Assembly (NCBI GenBank): GCA_023424395.1
Contig: JAFADY010000023.1
Location: 1 to 24,403 of the forward strand
Direction: 5' to 3'
DNA: 24,403 nucleotides
Source of the DNA: Bacteroidota bacterium
GTDB lineage: Bacteria; Bacteroidota; Bacteroidia; Bacteroidales; Dysgonomonadaceae
Below, piece after piece: positions 14,362 through 24,076 of the stretch (position 1 is the first letter of the stretch; every line of letters begins with the position of its first letter). The position numbers and the translations under genes are program-made. Below the pieces are notes generated by a model. That model was given only the letters and a program-made list of their open reading frames with translations. It was not told where the DNA came from and did no database searches.

Positions 14362-15540
14362 ATGTTCAAATCTTTAAGGAATGAAGACTGGACGGCAACT
14401 TTGATCGGTGTTGTCATCTTGTTTTTAGTTGTCGGTTTTTCCGGCTTTATGACAAATCAACTGGTTTTGTTTTTGGTTATCGGCATGCTCTCGTATTTGG
14501 GCTACCTTTTTATGGGAAACAAAGACAGGGGGCAATTTCTCCTCTCGTTTGTAATAATTTACGCGCTGGCGCTTCTGGCCGAGTATATCGCCGATATTTC
14601 TTCCATCAAAAGGATGGGATTGGAATCGGTGTTTTTTTCGGTTTTGATAGGGCTTTTTATCCGCAATGTTTTCGGATTGCCTAAGTGGTTGTCTCCCGCG
14701 GTAAAAAGTGAATATTACATCAAAGCCGGCTTGGTGATATTGGGAAGCGGCATTCTTTTCAACGAAATGATGAAAGCCGGAGGCTTGGGATTGATCCAGG
14801 CCGTGATAGTCGTTTTGTCGGTTTGGTATTTCAGTTTTTGGATTTCGAAGAGAATGGGAGTCGATCCCGAAATGTCGATGATCTTATCCAGTTCGGTTTC
14901 CATTTGCGGCGTTTCGGCTGCTATTGCTACTTGTGGAGCGATAAAAGGAGACCCGAAAAAACTTTCGTTCATTGTTTCGCTGGTGCTTATCGTGGCTATC
15001 CCCATGATGTATTTGCTGCCGTTTATTGCGCAATGGATGGGCTTGAATCAAGAAGTTGCGGGCGCGTGGCTGGGTGGAACCATCGATACCACCGCCGCGG
15101 TGGTTGCCGCAGGCAAATTTATCGGTGAAACCGCCGAGAATTACAGCGTTATTATCAAATCGGCGCAAAATGTGTTGCTGGGAGTAGCGGCTTTTGTTAT
15201 TTCCATTTATTGGTCGTACAAGGGAACGAACAACGAAATCCGTCCATCGTCGAGTGTCCTTTGGGAAAGGTTTCCTAAGTTCGTGTTGGGATTTCTGATA
15301 GCTTCCTTGGTTTTCAGTTTTGCATTCGAACCATCAACAGCCAAAGAATTATCGAATATAGCCAAAGCCCCGAGGGGTTTACTGTTTTCGTTGGCTTTTG
15401 TTTGTATTGGGTTGGAAACGAGTTTCAAAGATATTTTCAAAAAAGAGAACTCCAAATACATCTGGTCTTTTCTCATCGCGCAAACTTTCAACATTTTCCT
15501 TACGCTTTTGGTGGCGTGGTTACTTTTTTCGAGGTTTTAA
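14362..15540 (+). CDS. YeiH/UPF0324-family membrane transporter (putative sulfate exporter family)
   Basis: 392-residue polytopic inner-membrane protein with about ten to eleven hydrophobic segments. Family hallmarks are the central SSSVSICGVSAAIATCGAI segment and the later W-L-GGTIDTTAAVVAAG segment, a pair of re-entrant-like motifs found in YeiH proteins. The open frame begins at 14203, but that part overlaps the macrodomain gene and lacks membrane character. ATG 14362 (MFKSLRNEDW) gives the family length and lies behind a TACCTTTG element. The substrate is not proven: the family is annotated as a putative sulfate exporter, and no sulfur-metabolism neighbour is present to support it. Confidence 0.85.
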   Translation: MFKSLRNEDWTATLIGVVILFLVVGFSGFMTNQLVLFLVIGMLSYLGYLFMGNKDRGQFLLSFVIIYALALLAEYIADISSIKRMGLESVFFSVLIGLFIRNVFGLPKWLSPAVKSEYYIKAGLVILGSGILFNEMMKAGGLGLIQAVIVVLSVWYFSFWISKRMGVDPEMSMILSSSVSICGVSAAIATCGAIKGDPKKLSFIVSLVLIVAIPMMYLLPFIAQWMGLNQEVAGAWLGGTIDTTAAVVAAGKFIGETAENYSVIIKSAQNVLLGVAAFVISIYWSYKGTNNEIRPSSSVLWERFPKFVLGFLIASLVFSFAFEPSTAKELSNIAKAPRGLLFSLAFVCIGLETSFKDIFKKENSKYIWSFLIAQTFNIFLTLLVAWLLFSRF

Positions 15541-15547
15541 TACCCCT

Positions 15548-15726
15548 AAAGAAACTGTTTCAAAACTACCACAATAGCTTCATTCTGTCATGTTGAACGT
15601 AGTGAAACATCTATTTTGTCAAGCTAAACAGATTCTTCGTTTCTCCGCCAGTTGGCGGATCCACTCTCCCGATAGTTATCGGGAGACAATTTGACAGTAG
15701 ATTTTACTTATGAGACAGCCTCATTT
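15548..15726. mobile_element. MITE-like element, copy 2 (inverted, diverged)
   Basis: The right end, 15704-15726, matches the right end of copy 1 at 21 of 23 positions. The left end (15548-15569, CTGTTTCAAAAC) is a degraded inverted repeat. The interior from GTCATGTTGAAC (15587) to AGATTCTTC (about 15639) matches the reverse complement of copy 1, so its body is in the opposite orientation. Copy 2 is about 20 bases longer because it holds two extra small palindromes: TCCGCCA-GT-TGGCGGA (15644-15659) and CTCCCGATA-GT-TATCGGGAG (15666-15685). It fills the gap between the convergent YeiH-family and sprA genes and could terminate both. Confidence 0.65.
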
Positions 15727-15732
15727 TAAGTA

Positions 15733-18700
15733 TTACTGTGTAAGGTTAAACCTTAAACTTACGCCCACATTGGTATTAGCGGTGGGGTAGGAGTTTGATG
15801 AAACAAGCGGCGTATTGATTATCTTATCGAAAAACGCGCGCAGCGTGAGCGACCTGCTCAACGCATAATCCGCCGAAACCTTTATACTCGTTGTTCTGAT
15901 GCCGCTGGTGGCTTGCGTGAACTGATCCTCTATTTTACGGATAAGCGCTTGCGTGGTTTTGTGCGATATGTCCACGCGGATATTCAGGTCGTTGTTAAAG
16001 CCGGTGGATGTGGGTTGTTGTTGTGGAGTTTGTTCGGTTTGCCGGTTATTTCTCTGTCTGCTTTGCGGACGGCGGCGGTCGCGGTCTCTGTTACTGTTGG
16101 AACCGAATCCGATGATGCGGTTAAAATCGGCCACCCGATAACCCAAACCCAATACGATATCGTTATCGCTTGTTTCCACAATTTGGTAAGACGATATATT
16201 GAGGTTCATGGCGCGCGTTTTGTTGATGCGGAAATTCAACGTCATGTTGTTGTTGAGCACGCCACGCGCTTCGATAAGCGGACTGAAACTTTCCATCAAG
16301 CTCACGGCAGAAATATCGTACGGCGAAGACGGAACGGGCGAGCCGGTAAGCACATCGCGAATATAGCCCAAATCGCTGTTGTCGCTCAACGGAACCCAAT
16401 TGAGGAACGATGTAAAAGCGCCTACCCGATATTGAGAAATATATTTATGCGTAAGTATAAACGAGCGGAATTGGTTGCGCATAAACGGAAATGTATTTAC
16501 CAGATTATACGAAACGTCCCAATTCGGCAGCAGCGTCAAAACACTGGGAAAAGCCGTGAGGCCGATGCCGTCTGCGCTTTTTCCGGTGTAAGCGGCTAAA
16601 AATGCGGGCACCAGCACGTCTGCCGAATTGGGATTTACATCGCCTACGGCGGGGTCGAATGGTTGGTTTCCGAACGTAGTTTCACCGATAAACCCACGAT
16701 TGGGATAACTGCTGCTTTGATATTGGTTTCGGATTCGCGAAGCGATGATTTGCCTGTTATCGAGGAAATTGTTAAACGTTTTTGAGAAGTAATCGTTGGC
16801 GGCATTCGAATTTTCGAAAGCTGACGCCAAAGTAACGGTGGATATAACAAAACTGCCGCCGAAGATCATCGGCATATCTGCGAACATGTATTGTATTTCC
16901 GTCCTTCGGTTATCTTCGTACAGTGCGTTCAAATCAATTTTCAATCCCCTGAAAGGCTCCAACGTCGCATCCACACGCAGATTTTTCGTACTGTTATAAA
17001 CGGCGGGCGAAATGTTGTTTTCGTTTATGATAAGCCAATTATTCGCCAATGCTTTTTCCACGTAGTCAACGCCGCCTTCAAATCCGAAAGCGAATCCCAA
17101 TCCGGGGATCAATCCGCTCGGTGCGTTTTGTTGACCGAAGAAATCGCCTATCATCGGGTCGAAACCCGGGATGTCGGTCCGTGTTTTGTAGCCGATATTT
17201 ACGTTGATGTTTCTCACCATCATCAATCCACGCGCGGTGTATTGAGCTAAATTGTACATGGGCGTATTTTCCGCCGGGGGAGCCGCCATAATATTCAACT
17301 CAATGCTCGCGGTGTCTCGGTTTTGAATGGCGATCCGGTTCTTATCCAACCTTCTGTGTTGCACAACGTATTGCCTGCCGTCTTTACGGGCGGTAATGGT
17401 CAGCTTGCGAGAATTGAGATTGTGGGTAACAACCACATTTGAATCCGTATTGAGTTGAACGGTTTGTGAAAACCTTTTTTGCGGCGTAGCCGCAGGCCGT
17501 GCCTGTTGAGCCGCGGTTCTGGGCGCCGCGTTAAAGCGTTGATTGGTTTTCTTTAAGAACTCGATCTTATCGTAGAATTGCACTAAATTCAGCCTGTTGT
17601 TCAGGGTCAACGAAAAATCGTTCTGTATCATATTCCCGATATTGGCATCCTGCACCACGGCGCCGCGCTCCCAGCGATAACGGGAATTGTATGAAGCGCT
17701 GGAGTTTATCCAATCCAATATAGGAATTTGCGCAAAAGGCACGGTGTAAGTTATGTCTGCAGTTTGCTCGTAATTGAGCGGCCTCCCCAAATCGCGGATG
17801 CTTTGCATGACGGAATCTTTCCAGATTTCGTATTCGTCGGGGTTTATTTTTCGGTTAACCTGCAAATAAGGCTCTTCGATTTCGGCAATTGTACCCGAAC
17901 GGAAAGAGGTCTTCAGGTTTTTCGTCAAATCCCAAATAATAGAAAAATCTCTGTCCCAAACGAAATTCTGGCTGAAAGAAAGGTAATGCCGCTGAGATTG
18001 CGTCATTCCGGACATAAACGCGTTGAGGTCGCGCAACTGGGTTTCCTGATAATTACGCAGCAAATTGGAACTTATTTGGATGTTATTGGGCAAATAATTG
18101 AAATTGGTGAACTTGATCAATTTCAGCCATCCCGAATTGCTTTTTATGTTTTTGAAAGGTTCGAAAGGCTTCACAAAAGGCGTATAAGTGTAATTTGCCT
18201 GCAAGCGTTGGTCTAATATCCTGTTGTATTCCGTTTCAGGATCGCGATGATAATTTTCGTTGAATGAGTATCCGAAACTGAAGTTGGCCGGGTCGTAAGG
18301 CATCGGGTTTTTGCTCTTGATATTTACTTTCACGTTTGTCAAACTCAAACTTCTGTTGGTGGTTTGCGTCAGGGCGATGCTGTTAATGGAGTCTCGTTGC
18401 TGATCGTTATCCATATTGTCGAGCGATTCCGAAAGCAAGATGTCTTGATTGAGCGGATCGTATTGCGGAGCAACCGTTTGGTTGGAGTAAGAATAATACA
18501 AAGGCGCCGATATTTTGGCTTTTTCCGGTAGAAATCTGCCTAATTCCACGTTCATAGCTACGTTTAACGATGAGAAATCGTCGTTTCTGCGTTCAAGCAA
18601 ACTCTGGTCGAGCGCGCCGAATCCAATGGTTTCTTTACGTCCCGCTACGTTTACATTCCCTAAATCTGAAAGCGCCAGATTAACATTTCCTTGTGCCGCC

Positions 18701-21700
18701 CAACCGCCTTTTTCATCGAATTCGCTCAACCGAAGTTCGTTGATCCACACTTCCCCTGACCGATTTGTATTGGAGCGGTTACGCACGCCTATCATCATCA
18801 CTTTCACTTCGGCCAGCGACGGGTTGCCCATAATGGTCATTCTGTTGCCGGGTTTATCGGGGTCTTGTTCCGAATAAGGCGTAAGGTAAGTAACTCCGCT
18901 ACCGCGGCGCCTTTCGGCGTTTCGTTTCAGTTTTAGGCCGGTAAGCAATTCCAACGGAAAATCGAACATGTTTTCGGCAGGCCAAACCGCTTCCTGGTCA
19001 GCAACGTTGCGCGTGCTGTAAGTATCGGGGGGCGTTATTTTGAGCGGAATTTCATATTCGTAATAGTTGTTTCTGTAATCCGATCCCATTCGCAGGAAAA
19101 CGGTCATTTCGTCGTTTTGTAAATTATCGGCGGAACTTGCCAACTTTTCCGCATGCACAAACATTTGCAAACGTTTATACCGGCGTAAATCGAACATGGT
19201 GTTTTTATAAATGGAACGCGAATCTTCCGGATCGAGATTTTCTATTTTCAACGATATGGATTGCTCGTTTTGCTGACGCAATTGGGGTTGACTCGGATCG
19301 AGAATACGCGTTACTCCCGGAGGCAAAACATAATTGATAGGCGAACGGTCGCCGTTCTCCTCGATATTTACGGCGGAAATATCCAAACGCCCCAAACCAG
19401 AAGTTGCACCGCCCGATTCAAGGTCTTGCGTGTAAGTACGCCATTCGCTTCGTACGAGTTCCAAAGTGGCGAAACGGAGGAAAACAGGCTGTTCAAAATC
19501 CGTCAGGAACATACGAATGAATCGGATGTTATTGAAACCCTGAATATTTCCGACTTTGGATTGAAAATCGCGAAGCGGTATCTTAAACTGATACCAATTC
19601 ACCCTTCCGGATTCGCCATTGCGGAGCGAAACGCTCACTTCGCGCTTATCGACGATGTAATTCGTGCCTACGTTCATTTGCTCGGGACGAAGCTGAATTC
19701 TGTATTGATAATAAGATTCGTTTTCGTTCAATGTATTGTCATTGTCTATATCTTCCACATCGGGCGTTGTCCGCGAAGCGGTGGAATAGCGTTGATTGTC
19801 ATCGGGAGCCAAGGAATTACCTTCACTGCCGTTAAAATACTTATATCGGTCTAAAATGTTTAGTTGTGCCTGGTCTTGCTCCGGCCCGCGATAATGACGG
19901 AAGTTATCGCCCGAAGGGTCGTTCAATGGAGAATGATCATCGGCCTGCATACGCGATAAAGCATCGCCCGATAAGCGATTCCTTAACTCATTGAGATAAT
20001 CGACATAAGTTGGAAATGTACGCTCTTCTTCGGTATTCAGGCCATTAAGCCCGACATCCTGAATACGGCGTGATTCTTCTCCCAACGAATTATCGAAAGC
20101 GTAAACCGTAGATTGCCGCAACGGGTACTTTCCCCAAACGCTCGTGCCTACGGCAGTTGGATCTCCGTTTACGGGCAAGCCGTTTTCAAAGAACTTTTTC
20201 CCGTCCTTTAATACATCTTCCGATATTTCGCCCAAATTAAAGTACAGGTCGCCGCCCCTGTCGGTTCCCGTTTCGTTGTAAACGAAGGGATCCATCAGCC
20301 AAAACTCAATGTATTCTATGTTGGCAGCTTCAAAATCGCGCGTATCCATTTTTCGTGTAATTCCGCCCCAACGCTCGCGCGGATTAATCAAATTTCCGTC
20401 AGCGTCAACGTTTGTGTCAAGATTATAAGGCCCGCGTTCATTGGGATAAAACGAAATATTCATTACGGGAATGGTGGGCGGTTCTCCGTATATAGCTTCT
20501 TTATTGGGAAAAATTTCACGTTCGTATATTTCTCGCACAAAATGGTTAGAAAGTTGGTCTTTGTCATTCTTAATATGATCGGGCGTGAGCGACGAATTAC
20601 GTCTGGTGAAAATACCGTCGATATAGAACCAAGCCATTTGCGCACGGTTTTTTCCATAATCGATATTATTGGAAAGCGCCGCTTCAGGAAATAATCCGGT
20701 AGAAGTATTGTTGAAGGGCGTGGCTGCCAACGTCCACGCGTAAGGAGAACGCAGATCGATTCCCGAAGTGGATGCCTCAAAATCATCGAGGTACGAATAA
20801 CCTCCGGTATATTTATTTCTGTAATGCCCGGGCAGCATTTGCGCAAACTCCGCGTTTGCGGAAAGCTGCGATGGAGCGGTGGCTTCCACAAACGGCAGTT
20901 TATCGATGAGGTTGGTGAGGGCATACGATTGCTTTTTGAAAGCCGCGTTGGCGCCCCAAAGCGTGTTTTTTACCGATTCGTCGCCGAAAGTGGTTTTCAT
21001 GGTCAGCGGCTTCTCGTATAAGTGCATGATGGTGGCTCCTACGGCGAAATCTTTGGAAAAATCATACAAGAGGTTCAATCCCATCATGGTTTTCCGCTGC
21101 ATATTGAAAAACGATTGGTTTTCGAGCGAGACGCTTACCGGCGAACCTGAATCGAGAATGGCTTGGTTGATGATGTTCACCGTTCCCGAAATATAATCTA
21201 CCGTGTAATCGGTACCTTCGGTAAGGGTTGCTCCTGCAGCGGTAACCCGCACCGAGCCGCGTGTTACGTTGGTGGCGTTGAGCCGTATCTCGGAATTAGA
21301 TGAACCCCGATACTCTCCGCTCAGCCGGAACTTGTTCTTCTCGGGAACCTGCCGCGCTACGGTTAGCGTAGAATCGTACAATTCCTGAAAAACGTATTTG
21401 TCGGCAATGGCATCGTTTCCGATGACATTCCGCAAATGCGACCCGAAGGGTTCTACCACAGGGAAGATTATCCGCCCGTTTTGAGCCATTACGGTATAGC
21501 CTTCAAGGAAATCGAAAATACCGTCGGGGTAGGGGTCGTTTTTCGAATTCAACCTGTCCAAATTCATCACGCGCAGCAGCAATTCGTTTTCTATATTTCC
21601 TTCCGGGATGTAATTTAAGTAAACGCCCGTTGTATCGCTCTGGTAAGTGATATTGAGTTTAAACCGGTCTTTTTGTACGTTAAAAGCCCCGTATCCCATC

Positions 21701-23262
21701 GAGTAGATGTTTTTCATCATCAAATCCCACGTATAAGCCTGTGGCGATAAGGAAACGGGTTTCAGCAATTTCAGGATCAACGCGCCGTTTTGTCCGGCGG
21801 CATCGGGGTTGGTGGTTTCCCTGCCGATGTTGTTCGAAAATTCCCCTACCTGATACGCTTTTCCATTGTAAGTGAACTCGTAAGCAACGGCCAAAACTTC
21901 ATCGGCTTGCAGCGGCGTGCGCAAAGAAATATAGCCGAGTTGTTTGTGGAAGGAATATTCTGCAGCATCGAGAAGGCGGGCGCTCTCTATTTTTTCGTAA
22001 TCTTGCCCGATAACAATGTTGGCCGGAAAAACATTGGCCGTTTGGCTGATATCCCGAGCGCCGCTGTATGTGGTGATCACTTGTGGATAGAGGTTATTGG
22101 CTTCGTTGTAGGGAACAATATCGCTACCGGTTGGCGACCAAAATGGATTTTTTATCGTGTTGTGTTCCGCCAAATCGGCAAAGGCAAGGATATTCCTTGC
22201 CTGATCGTAATTGCCGCGTTTATTGGTTATCCAAACCTCGATGCGGGTGATGGAAACAGCCGATTGCACGAAGGGCAACTTGCTTAACGCTTGGTCGTAA
22301 GTATCGCGGAAGTAATGGGCGAGGAAAAAATGGCGATTTTCATCGTATTGGTCGGCGCCGATCTCGAAAGGCGTGGTTTGAACACCACCGCGTGAGTTTA
22401 CTGTTTTCGATTCCGATTCTTGCTGCGAGAAGATGGTGTTCACCCGCAGTTTTCCGAATTGCAGATCGGTTTTTATTCCGAACAAAGTGACTCCGCCGTT
22501 TATGAGCGAGTTGCTCGTAGTCATGCTTACATTCCCGGCTTCGATGTTTTTTATAATTTCGTCTTCCTCTCCCTGATAAGCCAATTTAATGCGTTTTGAA
22601 TCGAAATCGAAAGTGGCATCGGTGTTGTAATTCATCCCGAAATCTATCTTGTTGCCCACTTTGGCATTTACGTTCAATTGAATTTGTTGGTCGAAATCGA
22701 AAGTATTTCTTTTTCTGGCCCGCTCGGGAAGGGTGGGGTTGTCGGTTACGTTTCTTTTCAATCCGGCAGAAAGTTCCACCGAGCCTTGCGAACGGATTTG
22801 CACGCCCCCCGGCCCGAAAATGTCTTCTATAATGTTGCGGTTTTCGCGAATATCGAATAAAGAGATGCCCTCCCTTCTGTTTTGCTGTTCGGGTTCTTGA
22901 CTGATTGAATTTCGTTGGCGGAAATAATCGTTGTTGTTTTGCCGAGCGCGATAGCGCATGTATTCCTGTGGCGTCATGGTAAAAGGAACACCGATTACCG
23001 TATCGCCTACCTTGTTTTGAAAAATGTACCGATTGGTTTTGTGGTCATAAATTACTTCCGTTTTCACATTCGATGGCGTTTGTAAGTCCATCGGCGATTG
23101 ATCCTCCAAGTCTTCTACGGTTTCAACGGTAGTTTTCTGCACGGGAAAAAGGCTCCGTGCCGTGTCCTGCGGCGTAGCGGTTTGGGAAAAAACAAGGAAG
23201 CCTCCGTTTATAAAAAACAGAAGCGCAATAAATAACTTAATATATAGAGTTCTTTTTTTCAA
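15733..23262 (-). CDS. sprA: SprA/Sov, outer-membrane translocon of the type IX secretion system
   Basis: 2509-residue outer-membrane beta-barrel that forms the channel through which type IX secretion substrates (gliding adhesins, proteases) leave the periplasm. A signal peptide covers about residues 1-26 (MKKRTLYIKLFIALLFFING, then FLVFS). Next comes the SprA N-terminal region with VIYDHKTNRYIFQNKVGDT and TPQEYMRYR. Long alternating beta-rich stretches with many aromatic and N/D residues fit the 36-strand barrel known for this family. Residues about 2391-2421 are an R/Q/N-rich low-complexity insert (RRRPQSRQRNNRQTEQTPQQ), and the chain ends in a barrel-type strand (VSLRFNLTQ). The length is in the family range and no frameshift is seen. 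Seventy-nine bases separate it from ruvA upstream, so the two may share a transcript. No other type IX genes are in the window. Confidence 0.96.
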   Translation of the reverse strand: MKKRTLYIKLFIALLFFINGGFLVFSQTATPQDTARSLFPVQKTTVETVEDLEDQSPMDLQTPSNVKTEVIYDHKTNRYIFQNKVGDTVIGVPFTMTPQEYMRYRARQNNNDYFRQRNSISQEPEQQNRREGISLFDIRENRNIIEDIFGPGGVQIRSQGSVELSAGLKRNVTDNPTLPERARKRNTFDFDQQIQLNVNAKVGNKIDFGMNYNTDATFDFDSKRIKLAYQGEEDEIIKNIEAGNVSMTTSNSLINGGVTLFGIKTDLQFGKLRVNTIFSQQESESKTVNSRGGVQTTPFEIGADQYDENRHFFLAHYFRDTYDQALSKLPFVQSAVSITRIEVWITNKRGNYDQARNILAFADLAEHNTIKNPFWSPTGSDIVPYNEANNLYPQVITTYSGARDISQTANVFPANIVIGQDYEKIESARLLDAAEYSFHKQLGYISLRTPLQADEVLAVAYEFTYNGKAYQVGEFSNNIGRETTNPDAAGQNGALILKLLKPVSLSPQAYTWDLMMKNIYSMGYGAFNVQKDRFKLNITYQSDTTGVYLNYIPEGNIENELLLRVMNLDRLNSKNDPYPDGIFDFLEGYTVMAQNGRIIFPVVEPFGSHLRNVIGNDAIADKYVFQELYDSTLTVARQVPEKNKFRLSGEYRGSSNSEIRLNATNVTRGSVRVTAAGATLTEGTDYTVDYISGTVNIINQAILDSGSPVSVSLENQSFFNMQRKTMMGLNLLYDFSKDFAVGATIMHLYEKPLTMKTTFGDESVKNTLWGANAAFKKQSYALTNLIDKLPFVEATAPSQLSANAEFAQMLPGHYRNKYTGGYSYLDDFEASTSGIDLRSPYAWTLAATPFNNTSTGLFPEAALSNNIDYGKNRAQMAWFYIDGIFTRRNSSLTPDHIKNDKDQLSNHFVREIYEREIFPNKEAIYGEPPTIPVMNISFYPNERGPYNLDTNVDADGNLINPRERWGGITRKMDTRDFEAANIEYIEFWLMDPFVYNETGTDRGGDLYFNLGEISEDVLKDGKKFFENGLPVNGDPTAVGTSVWGKYPLRQSTVYAFDNSLGEESRRIQDVGLNGLNTEEERTFPTYVDYLNELRNRLSGDALSRMQADDHSPLNDPSGDNFRHYRGPEQDQAQLNILDRYKYFNGSEGNSLAPDDNQRYSTASRTTPDVEDIDNDNTLNENESYYQYRIQLRPEQMNVGTNYIVDKREVSVSLRNGESGRVNWYQFKIPLRDFQSKVGNIQGFNNIRFIRMFLTDFEQPVFLRFATLELVRSEWRTYTQDLESGGATSGLGRLDISAVNIEENGDRSPINYVLPPGVTRILDPSQPQLRQQNEQSISLKIENLDPEDSRSIYKNTMFDLRRYKRLQMFVHAEKLASSADNLQNDEMTVFLRMGSDYRNNYYEYEIPLKITPPDTYSTRNVADQEAVWPAENMFDFPLELLTGLKLKRNAERRRGSGVTYLTPYSEQDPDKPGNRMTIMGNPSLAEVKVMMIGVRNRSNTNRSGEVWINELRLSEFDEKGGWAAQGNVNLALSDLGNVNVAGRKETIGFGALDQSLLERRNDDFSSLNVAMNVELGRFLPEKAKISAPLYYSYSNQTVAPQYDPLNQDILLSESLDNMDNDQQRDSINSIALTQTTNRSLSLTNVKVNIKSKNPMPYDPANFSFGYSFNENYHRDPETEYNRILDQRLQANYTYTPFVKPFEPFKNIKSNSGWLKLIKFTNFNYLPNNIQISSNLLRNYQETQLRDLNAFMSGMTQSQRHYLSFSQNFVWDRDFSIIWDLTKNLKTSFRSGTIAEIEEPYLQVNRKINPDEYEIWKDSVMQSIRDLGRPLNYEQTADITYTVPFAQIPILDWINSSASYNSRYRWERGAVVQDANIGNMIQNDFSLTLNNRLNLVQFYDKIEFLKKTNQRFNAAPRTAAQQARPAATPQKRFSQTVQLNTDSNVVVTHNLNSRKLTITARKDGRQYVVQHRRLDKNRIAIQNRDTASIELNIMAAPPAENTPMYNLAQYTARGLMMVRNINVNIGYKTRTDIPGFDPMIGDFFGQQNAPSGLIPGLGFAFGFEGGVDYVEKALANNWLIINENNISPAVYNSTKNLRVDATLEPFRGLKIDLNALYEDNRRTEIQYMFADMPMIFGGSFVISTVTLASAFENSNAANDYFSKTFNNFLDNRQIIASRIRNQYQSSSYPNRGFIGETTFGNQPFDPAVGDVNPNSADVLVPAFLAAYTGKSADGIGLTAFPSVLTLLPNWDVSYNLVNTFPFMRNQFRSFILTHKYISQYRVGAFTSFLNWVPLSDNSDLGYIRDVLTGSPVPSSPYDISAVSLMESFSPLIEARGVLNNNMTLNFRINKTRAMNLNISSYQIVETSDNDIVLGLGYRVADFNRIIGFGSNSNRDRDRRRPQSRQRNNRQTEQTPQQQPTSTGFNNDLNIRVDISHKTTQALIRKIEDQFTQATSGIRTTSIKVSADYALSRSLTLRAFFDKIINTPLVSSNSYPTANTNVGVSLRFNLTQ

Positions 23263-23287
23263 TGTTTTAAATATCAGATGTCGCCGT

Positions 23288-23338
23288 TTGTCTTACATCT
23301 GTTATCATAAGTCTGATGTCTGATGTCTATTGTCGTCA
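23288..23338. repeat. Heptanucleotide tandem repeat, gap 6
   Basis: Seven units run in one register from 23288: TTGTCTT, ACATCTG, TTATCAT, AAGTCTG, ATGTCTG, ATGTCTA, TTGTCGT. The GTCTGAT pair at 23311-23324 is perfect. The repeat occupies most of the 79-base gap between ruvA and sprA. Confidence 0.7.
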
Positions 23339-23341
23339 AAA

Positions 23342-23932
23342 TCACATCCTCTTCAATGCCTCCTTAATAATGGCTTCAACCGGCATGGATGGAGATTCTT
23401 TCACAATTTTGGAAACTATTTTCTGCGAATTTGCCTGCGTGAAACCGAGCATGACCAATGCCGAAACGGCTTCCTGCCCGATTCCCGAAACAAACATAGC
23501 GGCAGGCACTTTCACGGTGTTCCCCGATTCGGTGTATCTTATTTTGTCTTTCAGGTCAACGATGATCCGTTGGGCTGTTTTAGCGCCAATGCCTTTTACG
23601 GTTTGCAGTACGGCAACGTTTTCGGACGCGATAACCGATTCAATCTCTTTCGAATTCATCGATGACAATATCACGCGCGCCGTTCCCGGCCCCACGCCCG
23701 AAACGCTTATCAGGTGCAGAAATATATCGCGTTCGTGCTTGTCGAAAAAGCCGAAAAGCACATGCGCGTCTTCTCGGATGGATTCGTAAATATATAGTTT
23801 GGCTATACCTTCGCCGTGGAGCGAACTGTATGTATTGAGCGTGATATGAGCCATATAGCCGATTCCACTGCATTCGAGCGTAACAGAGGTAGGCGACAGT
23901 TCGGCAATTTCGCCTTTGATATAATCGATCAT
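23342..23932 (-). CDS. ruvA: Holliday junction branch-migration protein RuvA
   Basis: 196-residue DNA-binding subunit of the RuvAB motor, which grips four-way junctions while RuvB drives branch migration. Residues 1-64 are the OB-fold (MIDYIKGEIAELSPTSVTLE, GIGY at 23-26). Two helix-hairpin-helix motifs follow: VSGVGPGTA at 77-85 and VKGIGAKTA at 112-120, then QRIIVDLKDK. The C-terminal RuvB-interacting three-helix domain is about 148-196. Length and domain order are normal. The start MIDYIKG is conserved. It is the leading gene of a probable ruvA-sprA unit. No good TAnnTTTG element is seen just upstream; the closest is TACGTTTT on the minus strand. Confidence 0.96.
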   Translation of the reverse strand: MIDYIKGEIAELSPTSVTLECSGIGYMAHITLNTYSSLHGEGIAKLYIYESIREDAHVLFGFFDKHERDIFLHLISVSGVGPGTARVILSSMNSKEIESVIASENVAVLQTVKGIGAKTAQRIIVDLKDKIRYTESGNTVKVPAAMFVSGIGQEAVSALVMLGFTQANSQKIVSKIVKESPSMPVEAIIKEALKRM

Positions 23933-24012
23933 AAATATAACGCGTTACGTAATTTCTCTGATATAACGCAAGTTTCGGCTAAAACGTATATTTTTAGAGA
24001 AAAATGCAGCCC

Positions 24013-24042
24013 CTTGTTAAACGATATGTTGTTGTATTTTTG
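24013..24042 (+). promoter_or_regulatory. Candidate plus-strand promoter pointing away from ruvA into the insertion sequence
   Basis: CTTG (24013-24016), 18 bases, then TATTTTTG (24035-24042) is close to the TTTG/TAnnTTTG consensus. No plus-strand gene follows in the window, because the insertion sequence begins within about 35 bases. It may belong to a divergent gene displaced by the element. Confidence 0.35.
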
Positions 24043-24076
24043 AGGTGAAGGGGAATATAATTAACGTGAGTTCGGC

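Noticed and set aside
15913..16599. 228-residue plus-strand frame inside sprA
   Set aside because: It is the antisense shadow of a continuous, family-matching sprA frame. Other long plus-strand frames between 15.9 and 22.9 kb were dropped for the same reason.
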